From: Shimia_B sp038528385
Lineage (GTDB): Bacteria; Pseudomonadota; Alphaproteobacteria; Rhodobacterales; Rhodobacteraceae
Assembly (NCBI GenBank): GCA_038528385.1
Contig: JBCBET010000001.1
Location: forward strand, 372,001 to 436,000
Direction: 5' to 3'
DNA: 64,000 bases
Shown piece after piece: positions 8,027 to 17,009 of this stretch; position 1 is the stretch's first letter, and every line of letters begins with the position of its first letter. A program made the translations under genes and the position numbers. The notes under the pieces are model-generated. The model saw only the letters and a list, made by a program, of their open reading frames with translations, made no database searches and was not told where the DNA came from.

Positions 8027-8251
8027 ATGTCCGGGCGACCCAAGAAACGATCGCTGACGCTGCGCGGCCACCGGACGAGCGTGTCCCTCGAGGACGAGTT
8101 CTGGGCAGAATTCCGTGACATCGCCGACGAGGAGGACAAACCCATCAACGTGCTCGCCGCGGAGATCGACGAGGCGCGTGGACTCGAAATCGGGCTTGCC
8201 TGCGCCATCAGGCTCCACGTGCTGCGCGCGCTCAAGGCAAAGCTGCGCTGA
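8027..8251 (+). CDS. Ribbon-helix-helix domain protein
   Basis: A 74-residue protein with a ribbon-helix-helix core: basic start MSGRPKKRSLTLRG, a strand RTSVSLEDEFW, then two helices (FRDIADEEDKPINVLAAEI and LACAIRLHVLRALKAKL). Such proteins bind DNA as dimers or act as antitoxins; no toxin is adjacent. It resembles the RHH_4 group common in alphaproteobacteria. It ends 20 bases inside the convergent P450 gene. Confidence 0.8.
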   Translation: MSGRPKKRSLTLRGHRTSVSLEDEFWAEFRDIADEEDKPINVLAAEIDEARGLEIGLACAIRLHVLRALKAKLR

Positions 8252-9602
8252 CCTCCTCCGCCCGCGCGCGCCCCTCGAGCCAGATGCCGTCGCGGGCCCT
8301 CACGGTGAGATGCGCTACGGGCGCGGGCACCTCGCCGGGGAGGGGCCGGAACTCCATGGCGCGCACAGCCTGGGCGAGGAGCAGCGGCCCTTCCACCATG
8401 GCGAAACCGGCCCCCGTGCAGACGCGCGGCCCGGCGGAGAACGGGATGTAGGCGTCGCGCTGGCAGGCCCTGCCATTCTCGGTGGTCCAGCGCCCGGGGT
8501 CGAAGTCGTCGGGATTGTCCCAGAGCCGGGTGTGGCGGTGGAGGTGCCAGGGGCTGAGCACGATCTGGCTGCCGCGCGGGACGGCACGGTCGCGGAAGGT
8601 CTGCGGGCAAGCCGCCTCGCGCACCATCATGGGCACGGGCGGATAAAGGCGCAGCGCCTCGCGGAACACGTCGCGCGCGATGCGCAGCTGCGCCACCTCC
8701 GCGAAGTCTCCGGTTTTAAGGACCGCGCGCGCCTCCGCGGCGACTTTCTCCTGCCAGTCCGGATGGGTGGCCAGCAGATAGAGCGCCCAACTGAGCGCGG
8801 AGGCCGAGGTCTCGTGACCGGCGAGAAAGAAGATGGCGACCTGATCGACCATCTCCGCGGTGGAGAAACGCGCGCCAGTTTCGGGATCCTCCGTCGTCAT
8901 GATCTTCGTGGCCAGGTCATCTGGGGCCGTGCCAGCCTCGATCTCCGCCATCCGGCGCGCGCAGAGCGTCCCGATCAGCGCCCGGATGACCCGGGCCGAC
9001 GCCCGCGTCCGGCGCCCGAAGGGCCGCGGCAGCCAGCGCGGCAACGGCAGGAACGCAGCCACGTTCACCACCGGCTGCGTGCGCTGGTAGGTGCGGAACT
9101 CCCGGAAGACGCGCGCGGCGATCTCATCCTCGATGGGGAGCGAGAAAAGTGTGCGAAAGATCACGTCGGCCGCGGCGAAGCTCGCCATTTCCTCCACCTC
9201 GATCCTGCCGAGCGACAGCCGCGCCACCATCGCCTCGGAGGCCGCCCACATGGCCGGATAGGTCTCCCGCAGGCGCCCGCCCTCGAAGGCGGGGTCGATG
9301 ATCCGGCGCTGGCGCTCCCAATCCGTGCCGTTCGTGAGGAAGACGGAGTTCCCGAGAAGCGGCCTGAGCCCCTCGCCCACCCGCGTGGATTTCGGAAAGT
9401 CCCGCGGGCTCTCCCGCAGGACGCGGCGCACGAGCTCGGGCTGGTTCACGAGGAAGCTGCGGAAGAACGGCGTGCGAAACTCCGCCATCCACGCCCGGTA
9501 GAGCCGCGCGGGCTGCGCGCTCAGGATATCGTCGCGAAAGAGCCGCACGTAGCGACGCAGCGAGACATCCCCCTCGCGCGCGGCGGGTTTGGGTGGGATC
9601 AT
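8232..9602 (-). CDS. Cytochrome P450
   Basis: A 456-residue soluble bacterial-type P450 monooxygenase. The I-helix oxygen-binding motif AGHET is near residues 257-261, the K-helix ExxR is in EALRLYPPVP, and the heme loop FSAGPRVCTG carries the proximal Cys395. The start ATG 9602 overlaps the TGA of the upstream hydrolase gene (ATGA), so the two are cotranscribed; a 566-residue version from 9932 would run through that gene and is rejected. Needs a ferredoxin/reductase partner encoded elsewhere. Substrate unknown. Confidence 0.93.
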   Translation of the reverse strand: MIPPKPAAREGDVSLRRYVRLFRDDILSAQPARLYRAWMAEFRTPFFRSFLVNQPELVRRVLRESPRDFPKSTRVGEGLRPLLGNSVFLTNGTDWERQRRIIDPAFEGGRLRETYPAMWAASEAMVARLSLGRIEVEEMASFAAADVIFRTLFSLPIEDEIAARVFREFRTYQRTQPVVNVAAFLPLPRWLPRPFGRRTRASARVIRALIGTLCARRMAEIEAGTAPDDLATKIMTTEDPETGARFSTAEMVDQVAIFFLAGHETSASALSWALYLLATHPDWQEKVAAEARAVLKTGDFAEVAQLRIARDVFREALRLYPPVPMMVREAACPQTFRDRAVPRGSQIVLSPWHLHRHTRLWDNPDDFDPGRWTTENGRACQRDAYIPFSAGPRVCTGAGFAMVEGPLLLAQAVRAMEFRPLPGEVPAPVAHLTVRARDGIWLEGRARAEEVSAALP

Positions 9603-10795
9603 GCCGCGACGGAGGTGAACTTGGAGGCTGGCACGTCGATCCGGCTTCTGGAGGGTTTTCGGTCCGCGTAGCGGTCGCCGAGCGTGAGCGGACCCGCGGT
9701 GATCTTGAAGTAGTCGTAGTCCTTCGGGCGGTCGAACGCACACAGATACTGGAAATGGAGCCGGAAATAGCGCCGCTTCAGCGCCTGCCAGCGCGCGGGA
9801 CTCAGCGTCTGCGTGAACGCGGCGGAAAAGACGAGCGGCCATTTCTTGTCCGGCGTCGCCACCCCGCTCACCGCCACCGGATCGCAGAGCGCGAAGGCGC
9901 AGCCATCGCCGGGCGCCGTGACATCGACCCAAGCGATCTCATCGCGGGTGCTGAGGAATTGCAGATCCGCGCGCAGCCGGTGCGCGCCGGGCAGGAAGGA
10001 TACCATGGGCACCACCTGCCCCAGCGTGAGAAATCCCAGCGCCGGCCCGTCACGCGCCACGCGCCCCCGCCGGATGAGGTCCGCGAGGATCGACACGCCG
10101 AGATGGACGCCCGAGGAATGGCCCACGACGAGCACCTCGTCGATATCCTGGTCGAGCGCCTCCGAAATCATGTCCCCGAAAGCGACCATGCGCGCCTCGA
10201 GCTCGGGCGGGTACGCGCCGCCATGCCGGGCTGAATAGGCGTAATCGTGCATGAGGTAGTAGGCGAAAAGCTTGTTGTCCTTGCCGCGGAACCAGATGAG
10301 CACCGCGGGAAGCATGCCCAGCGCCACGCCGCTTGCCCACGGGTGGAGAAGGCCGAGGAGGCGCCAGGCGATGAATGTCAGAACGCAGGCCACCAGAAGC
10401 TGCAGGAGCAGCATCACGATGGGATAGAGCGCCGCGATCACCGGGCCCTTGCGCAGCCACATGAGGCGGCGCAGCGCCCCCGAAGCGATATAGGTCCAGG
10501 CCGTGCGCAGGAGCTGAAGATATGTGCCCGCAATGTTCGTCTCCATGGAGCTGCGCACGATGTCGGACCACACGAGGACTTCGATTTCCGCCGCGGTGCG
10601 GCCCCCGTCGATGGTGCCCTCCACTTGCCAACCGTAGTTCCGGCCCCCGGTCCGCGGCGACAGCGCGATCTCGTAGCCGCTGATGCGAGCCTGCGCGGCT
10701 CCTTCCTTGCGGTAGAGCTCCCGGTAGCGGCGCGGATGGATGGGGTCGTAGCCGGGGATGTAGAACACCCGGCGGCGGGAAACCTGGCGCGACAT
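9599..10795 (-). CDS. Membrane-associated alpha/beta hydrolase-like protein
   Basis: A 398-residue protein. It opens RRVFYIPGYDP, typical of the first strand of alpha/beta hydrolases. Two hydrophobic helices lie near residues 120-165. A nucleophile elbow GHSSG (residues 225-229, Ser227) follows LVVGH. The start ATG 10795 has GAGGAGG about 10 bases upstream. It is the first gene of a two-gene operon with the P450, so the pair may hydrolyse and oxidise a shared lipophilic substrate; that is inference only. Confidence 0.75.
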   Translation of the reverse strand: MSRQVSRRRVFYIPGYDPIHPRRYRELYRKEGAAQARISGYEIALSPRTGGRNYGWQVEGTIDGGRTAAEIEVLVWSDIVRSSMETNIAGTYLQLLRTAWTYIASGALRRLMWLRKGPVIAALYPIVMLLLQLLVACVLTFIAWRLLGLLHPWASGVALGMLPAVLIWFRGKDNKLFAYYLMHDYAYSARHGGAYPPELEARMVAFGDMISEALDQDIDEVLVVGHSSGVHLGVSILADLIRRGRVARDGPALGFLTLGQVVPMVSFLPGAHRLRADLQFLSTRDEIAWVDVTAPGDGCAFALCDPVAVSGVATPDKKWPLVFSAAFTQTLSPARWQALKRRYFRLHFQYLCAFDRPKDYDYFKITAGPLTLGDRYADRKPSRSRIDVPASKFTSVAA

Positions 10796-10858
10796 CGATC
10801 TGGCCCTCCTCGTGGCGAGACTAGCGCGCGAAAACGGCAAAAGTAAGTTAACCCGTGC

Positions 10859-11611
10859 TCACCCGATGGCGCCGAGGGCTGGAAACTGCTCGAGCAGCCA
10901 CCAGGAAAAATCGGTGAATTGCCCCGTGACCATCATGAGCCCCACCGTCCAGAGGAGGAGGCCCATGGTCCGCTCGATCCGCTGCATATGCCGCTTCATC
11001 CAGGCCATGACGCCCGTGAGCGAGGGAAAGAACGCGGCAACGAGGAGGAACGGCAAACCGAGGCCCAGCGCATAGACGCCAAGGAGGACGGTGCCGCGGG
11101 CAGCATCTGCCTCCGTGGCGGCCAGCGATAGGATCGCCCCGAGGATGGGCCCGAGGCAGGGCGTCCAGCCGAAGGCGAAGGCGAGGCCGAGGATGTAGGC
11201 ACCGAAGGCGGAGCCGCCCCGGTCGCCCGCATCCATGCGCATCTCCTTATCGAGAAAGCCCATGCGAATGACGCCGAGGAAATGCGCACCGAACACCATG
11301 ACTACCACGCCCGCGCCGATGACGAACCAGTCCTGCCCCTGAAGAAAGAACCGCCCCAGCGCCGAGGCGGTAAAGCCCAGCAGCAAAAAGACCGTCGACA
11401 GCCCGAGTACGAAGAAGGCCGCGGCGAGGAGCGCCTTGCGCCGCGCATCCCGCGTCTCGGACATGTCGCCCACGGAGACGCCGGACATGTAGGCGATGTA
11501 GGGCGGCACGATGGGCAGCACGCAGGGGCTCGCGAACGAGATGAGCCCGCCGAAGAGCGCGATCGCGAGCGCAGGCACGAGGGCGGCATCGATGAGGTCG
11601 AACCCGAACAT
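10859..11611 (-). CDS. ccdA: Cytochrome c biogenesis protein CcdA
   Basis: A 250-residue polytopic membrane protein that carries reducing power from cytoplasmic thioredoxin to periplasmic apocytochrome c partners. It has the two conserved Cys-Pro motifs of the DsbD/CcdA core, FASPCVLPIVPP in helix 1 and GWTPCLGPILGA in helix 4, and about six helices. ATG 11611 (MFGFDLIDAALVPAL) matches the family N-terminus; a GTG at 11647 would add 12 residues. Neither start has a clear Shine-Dalgarno site. Transcribed away from the TusA-like gene. Confidence 0.92.
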   Translation of the reverse strand: MFGFDLIDAALVPALAIALFGGLISFASPCVLPIVPPYIAYMSGVSVGDMSETRDARRKALLAAAFFVLGLSTVFLLLGFTASALGRFFLQGQDWFVIGAGVVVMVFGAHFLGVIRMGFLDKEMRMDAGDRGGSAFGAYILGLAFAFGWTPCLGPILGAILSLAATEADAARGTVLLGVYALGLGLPFLLVAAFFPSLTGVMAWMKRHMQRIERTMGLLLWTVGLMMVTGQFTDFSWWLLEQFPALGAIG

Positions 11612-11715
11612 GGGAAGGAGATAGAGGCGTGCGGGGGCGATTGTCACGGGGGCGTCTCGCCACGGGCTCTCACATCTGTGTGGACCTTTGTAACAGCGCC
11701 CCCTACCTGCTGGTC

Positions 11716-11943
11716 ATGGATTACGACGCCGATCTCGACGCCATCGGGCTCCTTTGCCCGCTCCCCGTGCTCAAGGCGCGCAAGCGGCTCGAGCCTTTGG
11801 ACCCGGGTCAGGTGCTGCGCATGCAGGCCGATGATCCCGCGGCGCTCGTGGACGTCCCGCATTTCTGCGCCGAGGCCGGGCACGAGCTTCTCTCGCAGGC
11901 CGAGGACGGCGGGGTACTGACGTTCTACCTGCGCAAGGGCTAA
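11716..11943 (+). CDS. TusA-family sulfur carrier protein
   Basis: A 75-residue protein with the TusA signature LDAIGLLCPLPVLKARKRL, including the sulfur-carrying Cys in CPLPV, followed by the usual DDPAALVDVPHFC second motif with another Cys. TusA-like proteins accept persulfide sulfur and pass it to tRNA thiolation, molybdenum cofactor or oxidation pathways; which one is not determinable here. ATG 11716 gives the standard length; the longer frame from 11629 is rejected. Divergent from ccdA. Confidence 0.88.
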   Translation: MDYDADLDAIGLLCPLPVLKARKRLEPLDPGQVLRMQADDPAALVDVPHFCAEAGHELLSQAEDGGVLTFYLRKG

Positions 11944-11946
11944 GGC

Positions 11947-12972
11947 TCAGGCGCTGCGGCGGCGGCCGCGGCGGGTACGTTCGGGGCGCTTGGCGGCGCC
12001 GTCGGTGCCGTCGCTTTCACTGGAAAACCCGCCCAGCGCCGCGGAGATGCGATCGAGGCTCGGCACTTCGCCGCGGGGACGCGTTTCCAAAGCCTCGCGC
12101 ATGAGGCGCAGGTGATCGGGTGTCGTCCCGCAGCATCCGCCGATGATCGTGGCGCCCGCGTCCCGCGCCAGCGCGGCGTAGTCGGCCATGAGTTCAGGCG
12201 TGCCGTCGTAGTGGATGTGGCCGTCATGGTATTTCGGGATCCCGGCATTGCCCTTGGCGATGACGGGGCGCTTGGCGTCCTTGCGGAAGCCCAGCACCGT
12301 GCGCAGAAGGTCGGAGGCGCCCACCCCGCAATTCGCCCCGAAGGCGATGGGCGGGTTCGGCAGCCGCTCCACGAGGCGCGCGAGTTCGGGCGCCGTGAGC
12401 CCCATCATCGTGCGCCCGGCGGTGTCGAAGCTCATCGTGCCGCACCAGGGCATGTCGGCCCGGGCGAAGCCTTCCGCGGCGGCCTTGAATTCCTCGGCCG
12501 CCGATATCGTCTCGAGCCAGAGCACGTCCGCCCCGCCCTCCTTCAGCCCCTCGGCCTGCTCGTGAAACATCTCCACGGCGGCGTCGTGGGTGAGGCTGCC
12601 CATGGGGGCCATGATCTCGCCCGTGGGGCCCACGGAGCCCGCGACGATGACAGTGTGGCCCGCGCGGTCGGCCACCTCGCGGGCGATCTCCGCGGCGATC
12701 CGCGACAACTCCCGCGCGCGGTGCTCGGCGCCGTGGAGCTTGAGCCGCGAAGCGTTGCCGCCGAAGCTGTTGGTGAGGAAGAGGTCCGAGCCGCCCTCCA
12801 CGGCGCCCTCGTAGAGCGCCGTGATCTTCGCCGGCTCGGTCTCGTTCCAGAGCTCGGGCGCGTCGCCGCTTTCGAGCCCCATGTTGAAGAGGTTCGTGCC
12901 CGTGGCGCCATCCGCCAGGACCCATCCCCGGGTCGTCATCAGGTCGGAGAGTTTGCGCGCACCGGGCGTCAT
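11947..12972 (-). CDS. bmtB: Homocysteine S-methyltransferase (BmtB-like, split MetH part)
   Basis: A 341-residue TIM-barrel homocysteine methyltransferase: LADGATGTNLF start, TNSFGGNASRL, and zinc-binding Cys215 in FGANCG and Cys280-Cys281 in GGCCGTTP. This is the homocysteine-binding half of methionine synthase as a separate protein, annotated in roseobacters as betaine-homocysteine methyltransferase. The tail (residues about 300-341) is basic and ends in Arg-rich text. The free-standing B12 protein at 23355 could be its partner. It sits downstream of the zeta-subunit gene on the same strand, behind a hairpin. Confidence 0.85.
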   Translation of the reverse strand: MTPGARKLSDLMTTRGWVLADGATGTNLFNMGLESGDAPELWNETEPAKITALYEGAVEGGSDLFLTNSFGGNASRLKLHGAEHRARELSRIAAEIAREVADRAGHTVIVAGSVGPTGEIMAPMGSLTHDAAVEMFHEQAEGLKEGGADVLWLETISAAEEFKAAAEGFARADMPWCGTMSFDTAGRTMMGLTAPELARLVERLPNPPIAFGANCGVGASDLLRTVLGFRKDAKRPVIAKGNAGIPKYHDGHIHYDGTPELMADYAALARDAGATIIGGCCGTTPDHLRLMREALETRPRGEVPSLDRISAALGGFSSESDGTDGAAKRPERTRRGRRRSA

Positions 12973-12994
12973 GGGGCCTCCACGGGAAATCAGC

Positions 12995-13010
12995 GCCCGC
13001 CTGTGCGGGC
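12995..13010 (-). terminator. Hairpin between zeta-subunit gene and bmtB
   Basis: GCCCGC/GCGGGC 6-bp stem with a 4-base loop, followed on the minus strand by TGATTT. It lies between the zeta-subunit stop (13078) and the bmtB start (12972) and probably ends the upstream transcript, though it could also be part of the bmtB leader. Confidence 0.45.
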
Positions 13011-13077
13011 TCGCCCCGTTTGTCCTGCGTGGACGGTCAAAGCAAATTCATAACCGTCATGAAAATCATGAGCTGGA

Positions 13078-13392
13078 CTAGAGTTCCGCCACCAGCTGTG
13101 CCTTCGCCTCCACGAGGAGCTCGGCCATCTTCGCGCGGATGACGGCCTCCTCGGCCTTGTCGCCGAGATCGCCAGACACCTTGCGATAGACATCCTCGTC
13201 GCCCGCTTCCTCGAAATCGGATTTCACGACCTCCATGGCATAGGCCTGTGCGTCCTCGCCGGACTTGCCCAGAAGCTCCGCCGCCCAGAGCCCGAGGAGC
13301 TTGTTGCGCCGCGCCTCGGCCTTGAACTGCATCTGGGCGTCGTGGGCGAATTTGTTCTCGAACGCGTCAGCGCGGTCTTGAAAGCTGGCCAT
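13078..13392 (-). CDS. F1-ATPase inhibitor zeta subunit (DUF1476)
   Basis: A 104-residue helical protein of the DUF1476 family, identified in Paracoccus as the zeta subunit that blocks ATP hydrolysis by the F1FO-ATPase. The N-terminal part (MASFQDRADAFENKFAHD) is the inhibitory segment, followed by the conserved FKAEARRNKLLGLWAAELLG four-helix core. A strong GAGGAGGT ribosome-binding site precedes the ATG. The gene is divergent from purC, with a 146-base shared region. Confidence 0.9.
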   Translation of the reverse strand: MASFQDRADAFENKFAHDAQMQFKAEARRNKLLGLWAAELLGKSGEDAQAYAMEVVKSDFEEAGDEDVYRKVSGDLGDKAEEAVIRAKMAELLVEAKAQLVAEL

Positions 13393-13538
13393 GGGGCGGA
13401 CCTCCTCGTGTTGATGTTGTCACTGATATCAAGGCTCGGGCGGCTTTTGCCAAGACCTCACGGCCCTTGCCGCATCCCGGTCCTTGCCATAAGAGCGCAA
13501 CACGCGCCCCCGCGGCGCCTTTGACGGTGGAGTGGCCC

Positions 13539-14300
13539 ATGGCACGGCGCAAGAAGATCTACGAAGGCAAGGCCAAGATTCTCTATGAGGGCCCGGAGCC
13601 CGGCACCATCGTGCAATATTTCAAGGACGACGCCACCGCCTTCAACGCCGAAAAGCAGGCCGTGATCGAGGGCAAGGGCGTGCTCAACAACCGCTTGAGC
13701 GAGTTCTTCATGACGGGCCTCAACAGCATCGGCGTGCCCACCCATTTCCTCAAGCGCCTGAACATGCGCGAGCAGATGGTGCGCGCGGTGGAGATCATCC
13801 CGCTCGAGGTGATCGTGCGCAACTACGCCGCCGGGAGCCTGGCCAAGCGCCTCGGTCTCGAGGAAGGCGCCGCCCTGCCCCGTCCGATCATCGAATTCTG
13901 CCTGAAGGACGACAATCTGGGCGACCCGCTTGTGGCAGAGGAGCACATCATCGCCTTTGGCTGGGCCTCCCAGCAGGACCTCGACGACATGGTGGCGCTG
14001 GCGCTGCGGGTGAACGACTTCCTGTCCGGCGTCATGTACGGCGTGAATATCCGGCTCGCCGATTTCAAGATCGAGATCGGCCGGGTCTGGGAGGGCGACT
14101 TCCAGCGGCTCATCGTCGCCGACGAGATCAGCCCCGACAGCTGCCGTCTATGGGACATGGAGACGGGCCAGAAGCTCGACAAGGACGTGTTCCGCCGCGA
14201 TCTGGGCTCGCTCACCGATGCCTATACCGAGGTGGCCAAGCGGCTCGGCGTGATGCCGTCGAACGCCATGCCCATCACGAAGCCCACGCTGGTCAACTAG
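13539..14300 (+). CDS. purC: SAICAR synthetase
   Basis: PurC joins CAIR and aspartate using ATP in purine synthesis. The 253-residue product begins MARRKKIYEGKAKILYEGPEPGT, has the conserved VRNYAAGSLAKRLGLEEG and a DFKIEIGR motif with a following DEISPDSCRLWD. ATG 13539 is the family start; the frame opens upstream at 13467 without support. It is the first gene of purC-purS-purQ. Confidence 0.97.
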   Translation: MARRKKIYEGKAKILYEGPEPGTIVQYFKDDATAFNAEKQAVIEGKGVLNNRLSEFFMTGLNSIGVPTHFLKRLNMREQMVRAVEIIPLEVIVRNYAAGSLAKRLGLEEGAALPRPIIEFCLKDDNLGDPLVAEEHIIAFGWASQQDLDDMVALALRVNDFLSGVMYGVNIRLADFKIEIGRVWEGDFQRLIVADEISPDSCRLWDMETGQKLDKDVFRRDLGSLTDAYTEVAKRLGVMPSNAMPITKPTLVN

Positions 14301-14333
14301 CGGGCCCGGGGGCCCGGGCAGGAAGGGAAAGCC

Positions 14334-14567
14334 ATGCGCGCGGTGGTGACCGTATCTCTCAAAGACGGGGTCCTCGACCCCCAGGGCGAGGCGATCAAGA
14401 GCGCCTTGGGCGCCATGGGCTTCGCGGGCGTCGATGGCGTCCGGCAGGGCAAGGTCATCGAGCTCGATCTCGCCCCCGGCACGACCGAGGCGCAGGTGAC
14501 CGAGATGTGCGAGAAGCTCCTCGCCAACACCGTCATCGAGAGCTACCGCGTGGACCTCACCCCGTGA
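14334..14567 (+). CDS. purS: FGAM synthase subunit PurS
   Basis: A 77-residue small subunit of the three-part phosphoribosylformylglycinamidine synthase (PurSQL). The sequence has the family pattern MRAVVTVSLKDGVLDPQGEAI and LANTVIESYRVDL. It bridges PurL and PurQ. The stop codon overlaps the purQ GTG start (GTGA). An AGGAAGG sequence lies upstream of the ATG. Confidence 0.95.
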   Translation: MRAVVTVSLKDGVLDPQGEAIKSALGAMGFAGVDGVRQGKVIELDLAPGTTEAQVTEMCEKLLANTVIESYRVDLTP

Positions 14568-15232
14568 AGGCGGCGGTGCTCGTATTTCCGGGGTCGAATT
14601 GCGACCGGGACATGGCCGTGGCGCTCCGCGCCGCGGGGGCCGAGGTCCGCATGGTCTGGCATAAGGAGAGCGCGCTGCCGGGCGGGGTGGACCTCGTGGC
14701 AGTTCCGGGCGGCTTTTCCTTCGGCGACTACCTGCGCTGCGGCGCCATCGCCGCGCAGTCACCCATCTGCCGCGAGCTCCGCGCCCATGTGGATCGCGGC
14801 GGCTTCGCGCTCGGCGTGTGTAACGGATTCCAGGTCCTCACGGAGACCCGCATCCTGCCCGGCGCGCTGGTGCAGAATGCCTCGACGAAGTTCATCTGCA
14901 AGACGGTAACGCTCCGCGTGGAGACGGCGCAGAGCGCCTTCACCGCGCGCTATGCGGCGGGCGACAGGATCGACATCCCCCTCGCCCACCACGAGGGCAA
15001 TTACCGCATCGACAACGCGGGCCTCGCGGCGCTCAGGGACGAGGATCGCGTGGCGTTCCGCTACGAGGACACGCCCAACGGCGCCTTGGACGCCATCGCC
15101 GGCGTGCTCAGCGCCAACCGCCGGGTCCTCGGGATGATGCCCCATCCGGAGAGGGCCGCCGATCCCGCGCTCGGCCTCACAGATGGGTCAGCGCTCTTTA
15201 AATCTCTGGCAGAGGCGCTCGTGGCGGCGTAG
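14564..15232 (+). CDS. purQ: FGAM synthase glutaminase subunit PurQ
   Basis: A 222-residue class I glutamine amidotransferase subunit that supplies ammonia to PurL. It has VLVFPGSNCDRD at the start, catalytic Cys in GVCNGFQVL and the His-Glu pair in MMPHPERA. GTG 14564 overlaps purS. PurL is not in the window, although it usually follows; the next gene is an unrelated sensor kinase 9 bases downstream. Confidence 0.96.
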   Translation: MKAAVLVFPGSNCDRDMAVALRAAGAEVRMVWHKESALPGGVDLVAVPGGFSFGDYLRCGAIAAQSPICRELRAHVDRGGFALGVCNGFQVLTETRILPGALVQNASTKFICKTVTLRVETAQSAFTARYAAGDRIDIPLAHHEGNYRIDNAGLAALRDEDRVAFRYEDTPNGALDAIAGVLSANRRVLGMMPHPERAADPALGLTDGSALFKSLAEALVAA

Positions 15233-15241
15233 TTTTCGGCC

Positions 15242-17008
15242 ATGGCCGAGGAGATAGACACCAGGCGCCGCCGAAACTGGAACATGCGCATCGCGCTGGG
15301 GATCCTCGTGCTCCTCGCGACGGCGGTGATCTATGTCACCAACATCCTTTTGACGGAACGCTTTACCGAAAGCACCCGCCAGCGCGCGCAGCTGCGTCTC
15401 GCGCTCTATTCCGGCAACCTGACGAGCGAGGTGCAGCGCGCGCAGATCGTGCCGCAATTCCTCGCGCGGGACCCCGCGCTCATCGGCGCGCTGAATTCGG
15501 GCGATTACCAGCAGACCTCGCAACGGCTCCTGAGCTTCGCCGAGGAGACGAACCTGCGCGGCATCCTCCTCCTCGACAGCGAGGGACGCGTGGTGGCGGC
15601 CTCCGACCGAGGACGCCTGGGGGAGGACCTGAGCGCTTATCCTTTCTTCATCGAGGGGCTCGAGGCCGAGGACACGATCTTCACCGGCCACGCACCGGAG
15701 GGGGAGCCCATCGACTTCACCTATTCACGGCGCATCGCCATCGGGCCCGAGGCGCTGGGCGTGATCGTGGTGGAGATGGACCTGCGGAAGTTCGAGCGCT
15801 CCTGGGCCGCCATCGCCGACGCCGTGCTCGTCACCAATGACGAAGGCACGATCATCCTGACGACGGACAACAGCTGGCGCGGGCTGACGGAGACTGAAGC
15901 GCTCGAGGTACGCGACGTGCCCACCTCCATCGAACGGGCGCTCCGCGCGACCTCCGATTGGACCGTGCTGCCCATCGACGCTTATATCCGCGGGCGCGCG
16001 GTCATGCGGCAGGAAATCCGGGTGCCGTTTCAGGGGTGGAGCATGACGAGTTTCACCACCTATGCCAGCGTGCGGCAGCGGGTGAATACCGTGCTCGCGC
16101 TCGAAATCATGGGATTCGCGATCCTGCTCGCCGCGACCTTCTATTTCCTGAACCGGCGCACCACCGTGCGGCTCCGCTTCTTCCAGCGCGATGCGGCAGA
16201 ACTCCGCCAGTTGAACCAGCGACTACAGCGGGAAATCGCCGAGCGGCAGAAGGCCGAAAAGAGCCTCGAAGTGGCCGAGCAGACCCTCGCGCAGAGCTCC
16301 AAGCTCGCCGCCATGGGGGAGATGTCGGCGAGCGTGAGCCACGAGCTCAACCAGCCGCTCGCGGCCATGAAGACCTACCTAGCGGGAGCAAAGCTTCTGC
16401 TGCAGCGCAAGCGCCCGGAGGAGGCGCTGAGTTCGTTCCAGCGGATCGACGATCTCATCACCCGCATGGGGGCCATCACCCGGCAGCTCAAATCCTATGC
16501 GCGGAAGGGATCGGAGGCGTTTGAACCCATTGAAATTAAGGCCTCCGTCAGCGCCGCGCTCGAGATGATGGAGCCGCAACTGCGCCGCCAGAACGTGCGC
16601 GTGACCAAGACCGTGCCGACGGAGGCCGTCTATCTCATGGGCGATCGCATCCGCCTCGAGCAGGTCATCATCAACCTGATCCGCAATGCCCTCGATGCCA
16701 TGCAGGACGTGCCGGAGCCCTCCCTCGAAATCCTGCTCGCCGCAGGCGACGACGTGCTCTTGACGGTGCGCGACAACGGCTCCGGCATCGAGGATCTGGA
16801 GGCCCTGTTCGAGCCCTTCTACACGACGAAGGCCGCCGGCGACGGCGTGGGACTGGGGCTTGCGATCTCGTCTTCCATCGTCAACGACTTGGGCGGGCGG
16901 CTCACCGCGCGGAACGCAGAGTCCGGAGGTGCCGTCTTTATGCTCACGCTCCCGCTTCTCAGGGACGGCGATGTGGGCACGAGGCAGAGCACGGAGGCCG
17001 CGGAATAG
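15242..17008 (+). CDS. dctB: Sensor histidine kinase, DctB-like
   Basis: A 588-residue membrane kinase. A helix near residues 16-36 and another near 285-304 bracket a periplasmic double-PAS-type sensor as in DctB C4-dicarboxylate sensors. A coiled coil follows, then the H box SASVSHELNQPLAAM with phospho-acceptor His367, N box LINLIRNALDAM, and G boxes DNGSGI and GVGLGLAIS. It would phosphorylate the regulator encoded 1 base after it. No dctPQM transporter gene is near, so the ligand is an inference from domain layout. Confidence 0.85.
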   Translation: MAEEIDTRRRRNWNMRIALGILVLLATAVIYVTNILLTERFTESTRQRAQLRLALYSGNLTSEVQRAQIVPQFLARDPALIGALNSGDYQQTSQRLLSFAEETNLRGILLLDSEGRVVAASDRGRLGEDLSAYPFFIEGLEAEDTIFTGHAPEGEPIDFTYSRRIAIGPEALGVIVVEMDLRKFERSWAAIADAVLVTNDEGTIILTTDNSWRGLTETEALEVRDVPTSIERALRATSDWTVLPIDAYIRGRAVMRQEIRVPFQGWSMTSFTTYASVRQRVNTVLALEIMGFAILLAATFYFLNRRTTVRLRFFQRDAAELRQLNQRLQREIAERQKAEKSLEVAEQTLAQSSKLAAMGEMSASVSHELNQPLAAMKTYLAGAKLLLQRKRPEEALSSFQRIDDLITRMGAITRQLKSYARKGSEAFEPIEIKASVSAALEMMEPQLRRQNVRVTKTVPTEAVYLMGDRIRLEQVIINLIRNALDAMQDVPEPSLEILLAAGDDVLLTVRDNGSGIEDLEALFEPFYTTKAAGDGVGLGLAISSSIVNDLGGRLTARNAESGGAVFMLTLPLLRDGDVGTRQSTEAAE

Positions 17009-17009
17009 G

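Noticed and set aside
12973..13077. SAM, SAH or B12 riboswitch in front of bmtB
   Set aside because: The 105 bases have hairpins but none of the conserved boxes of these riboswitches that I can recall; a covariance-model search is needed to be certain.
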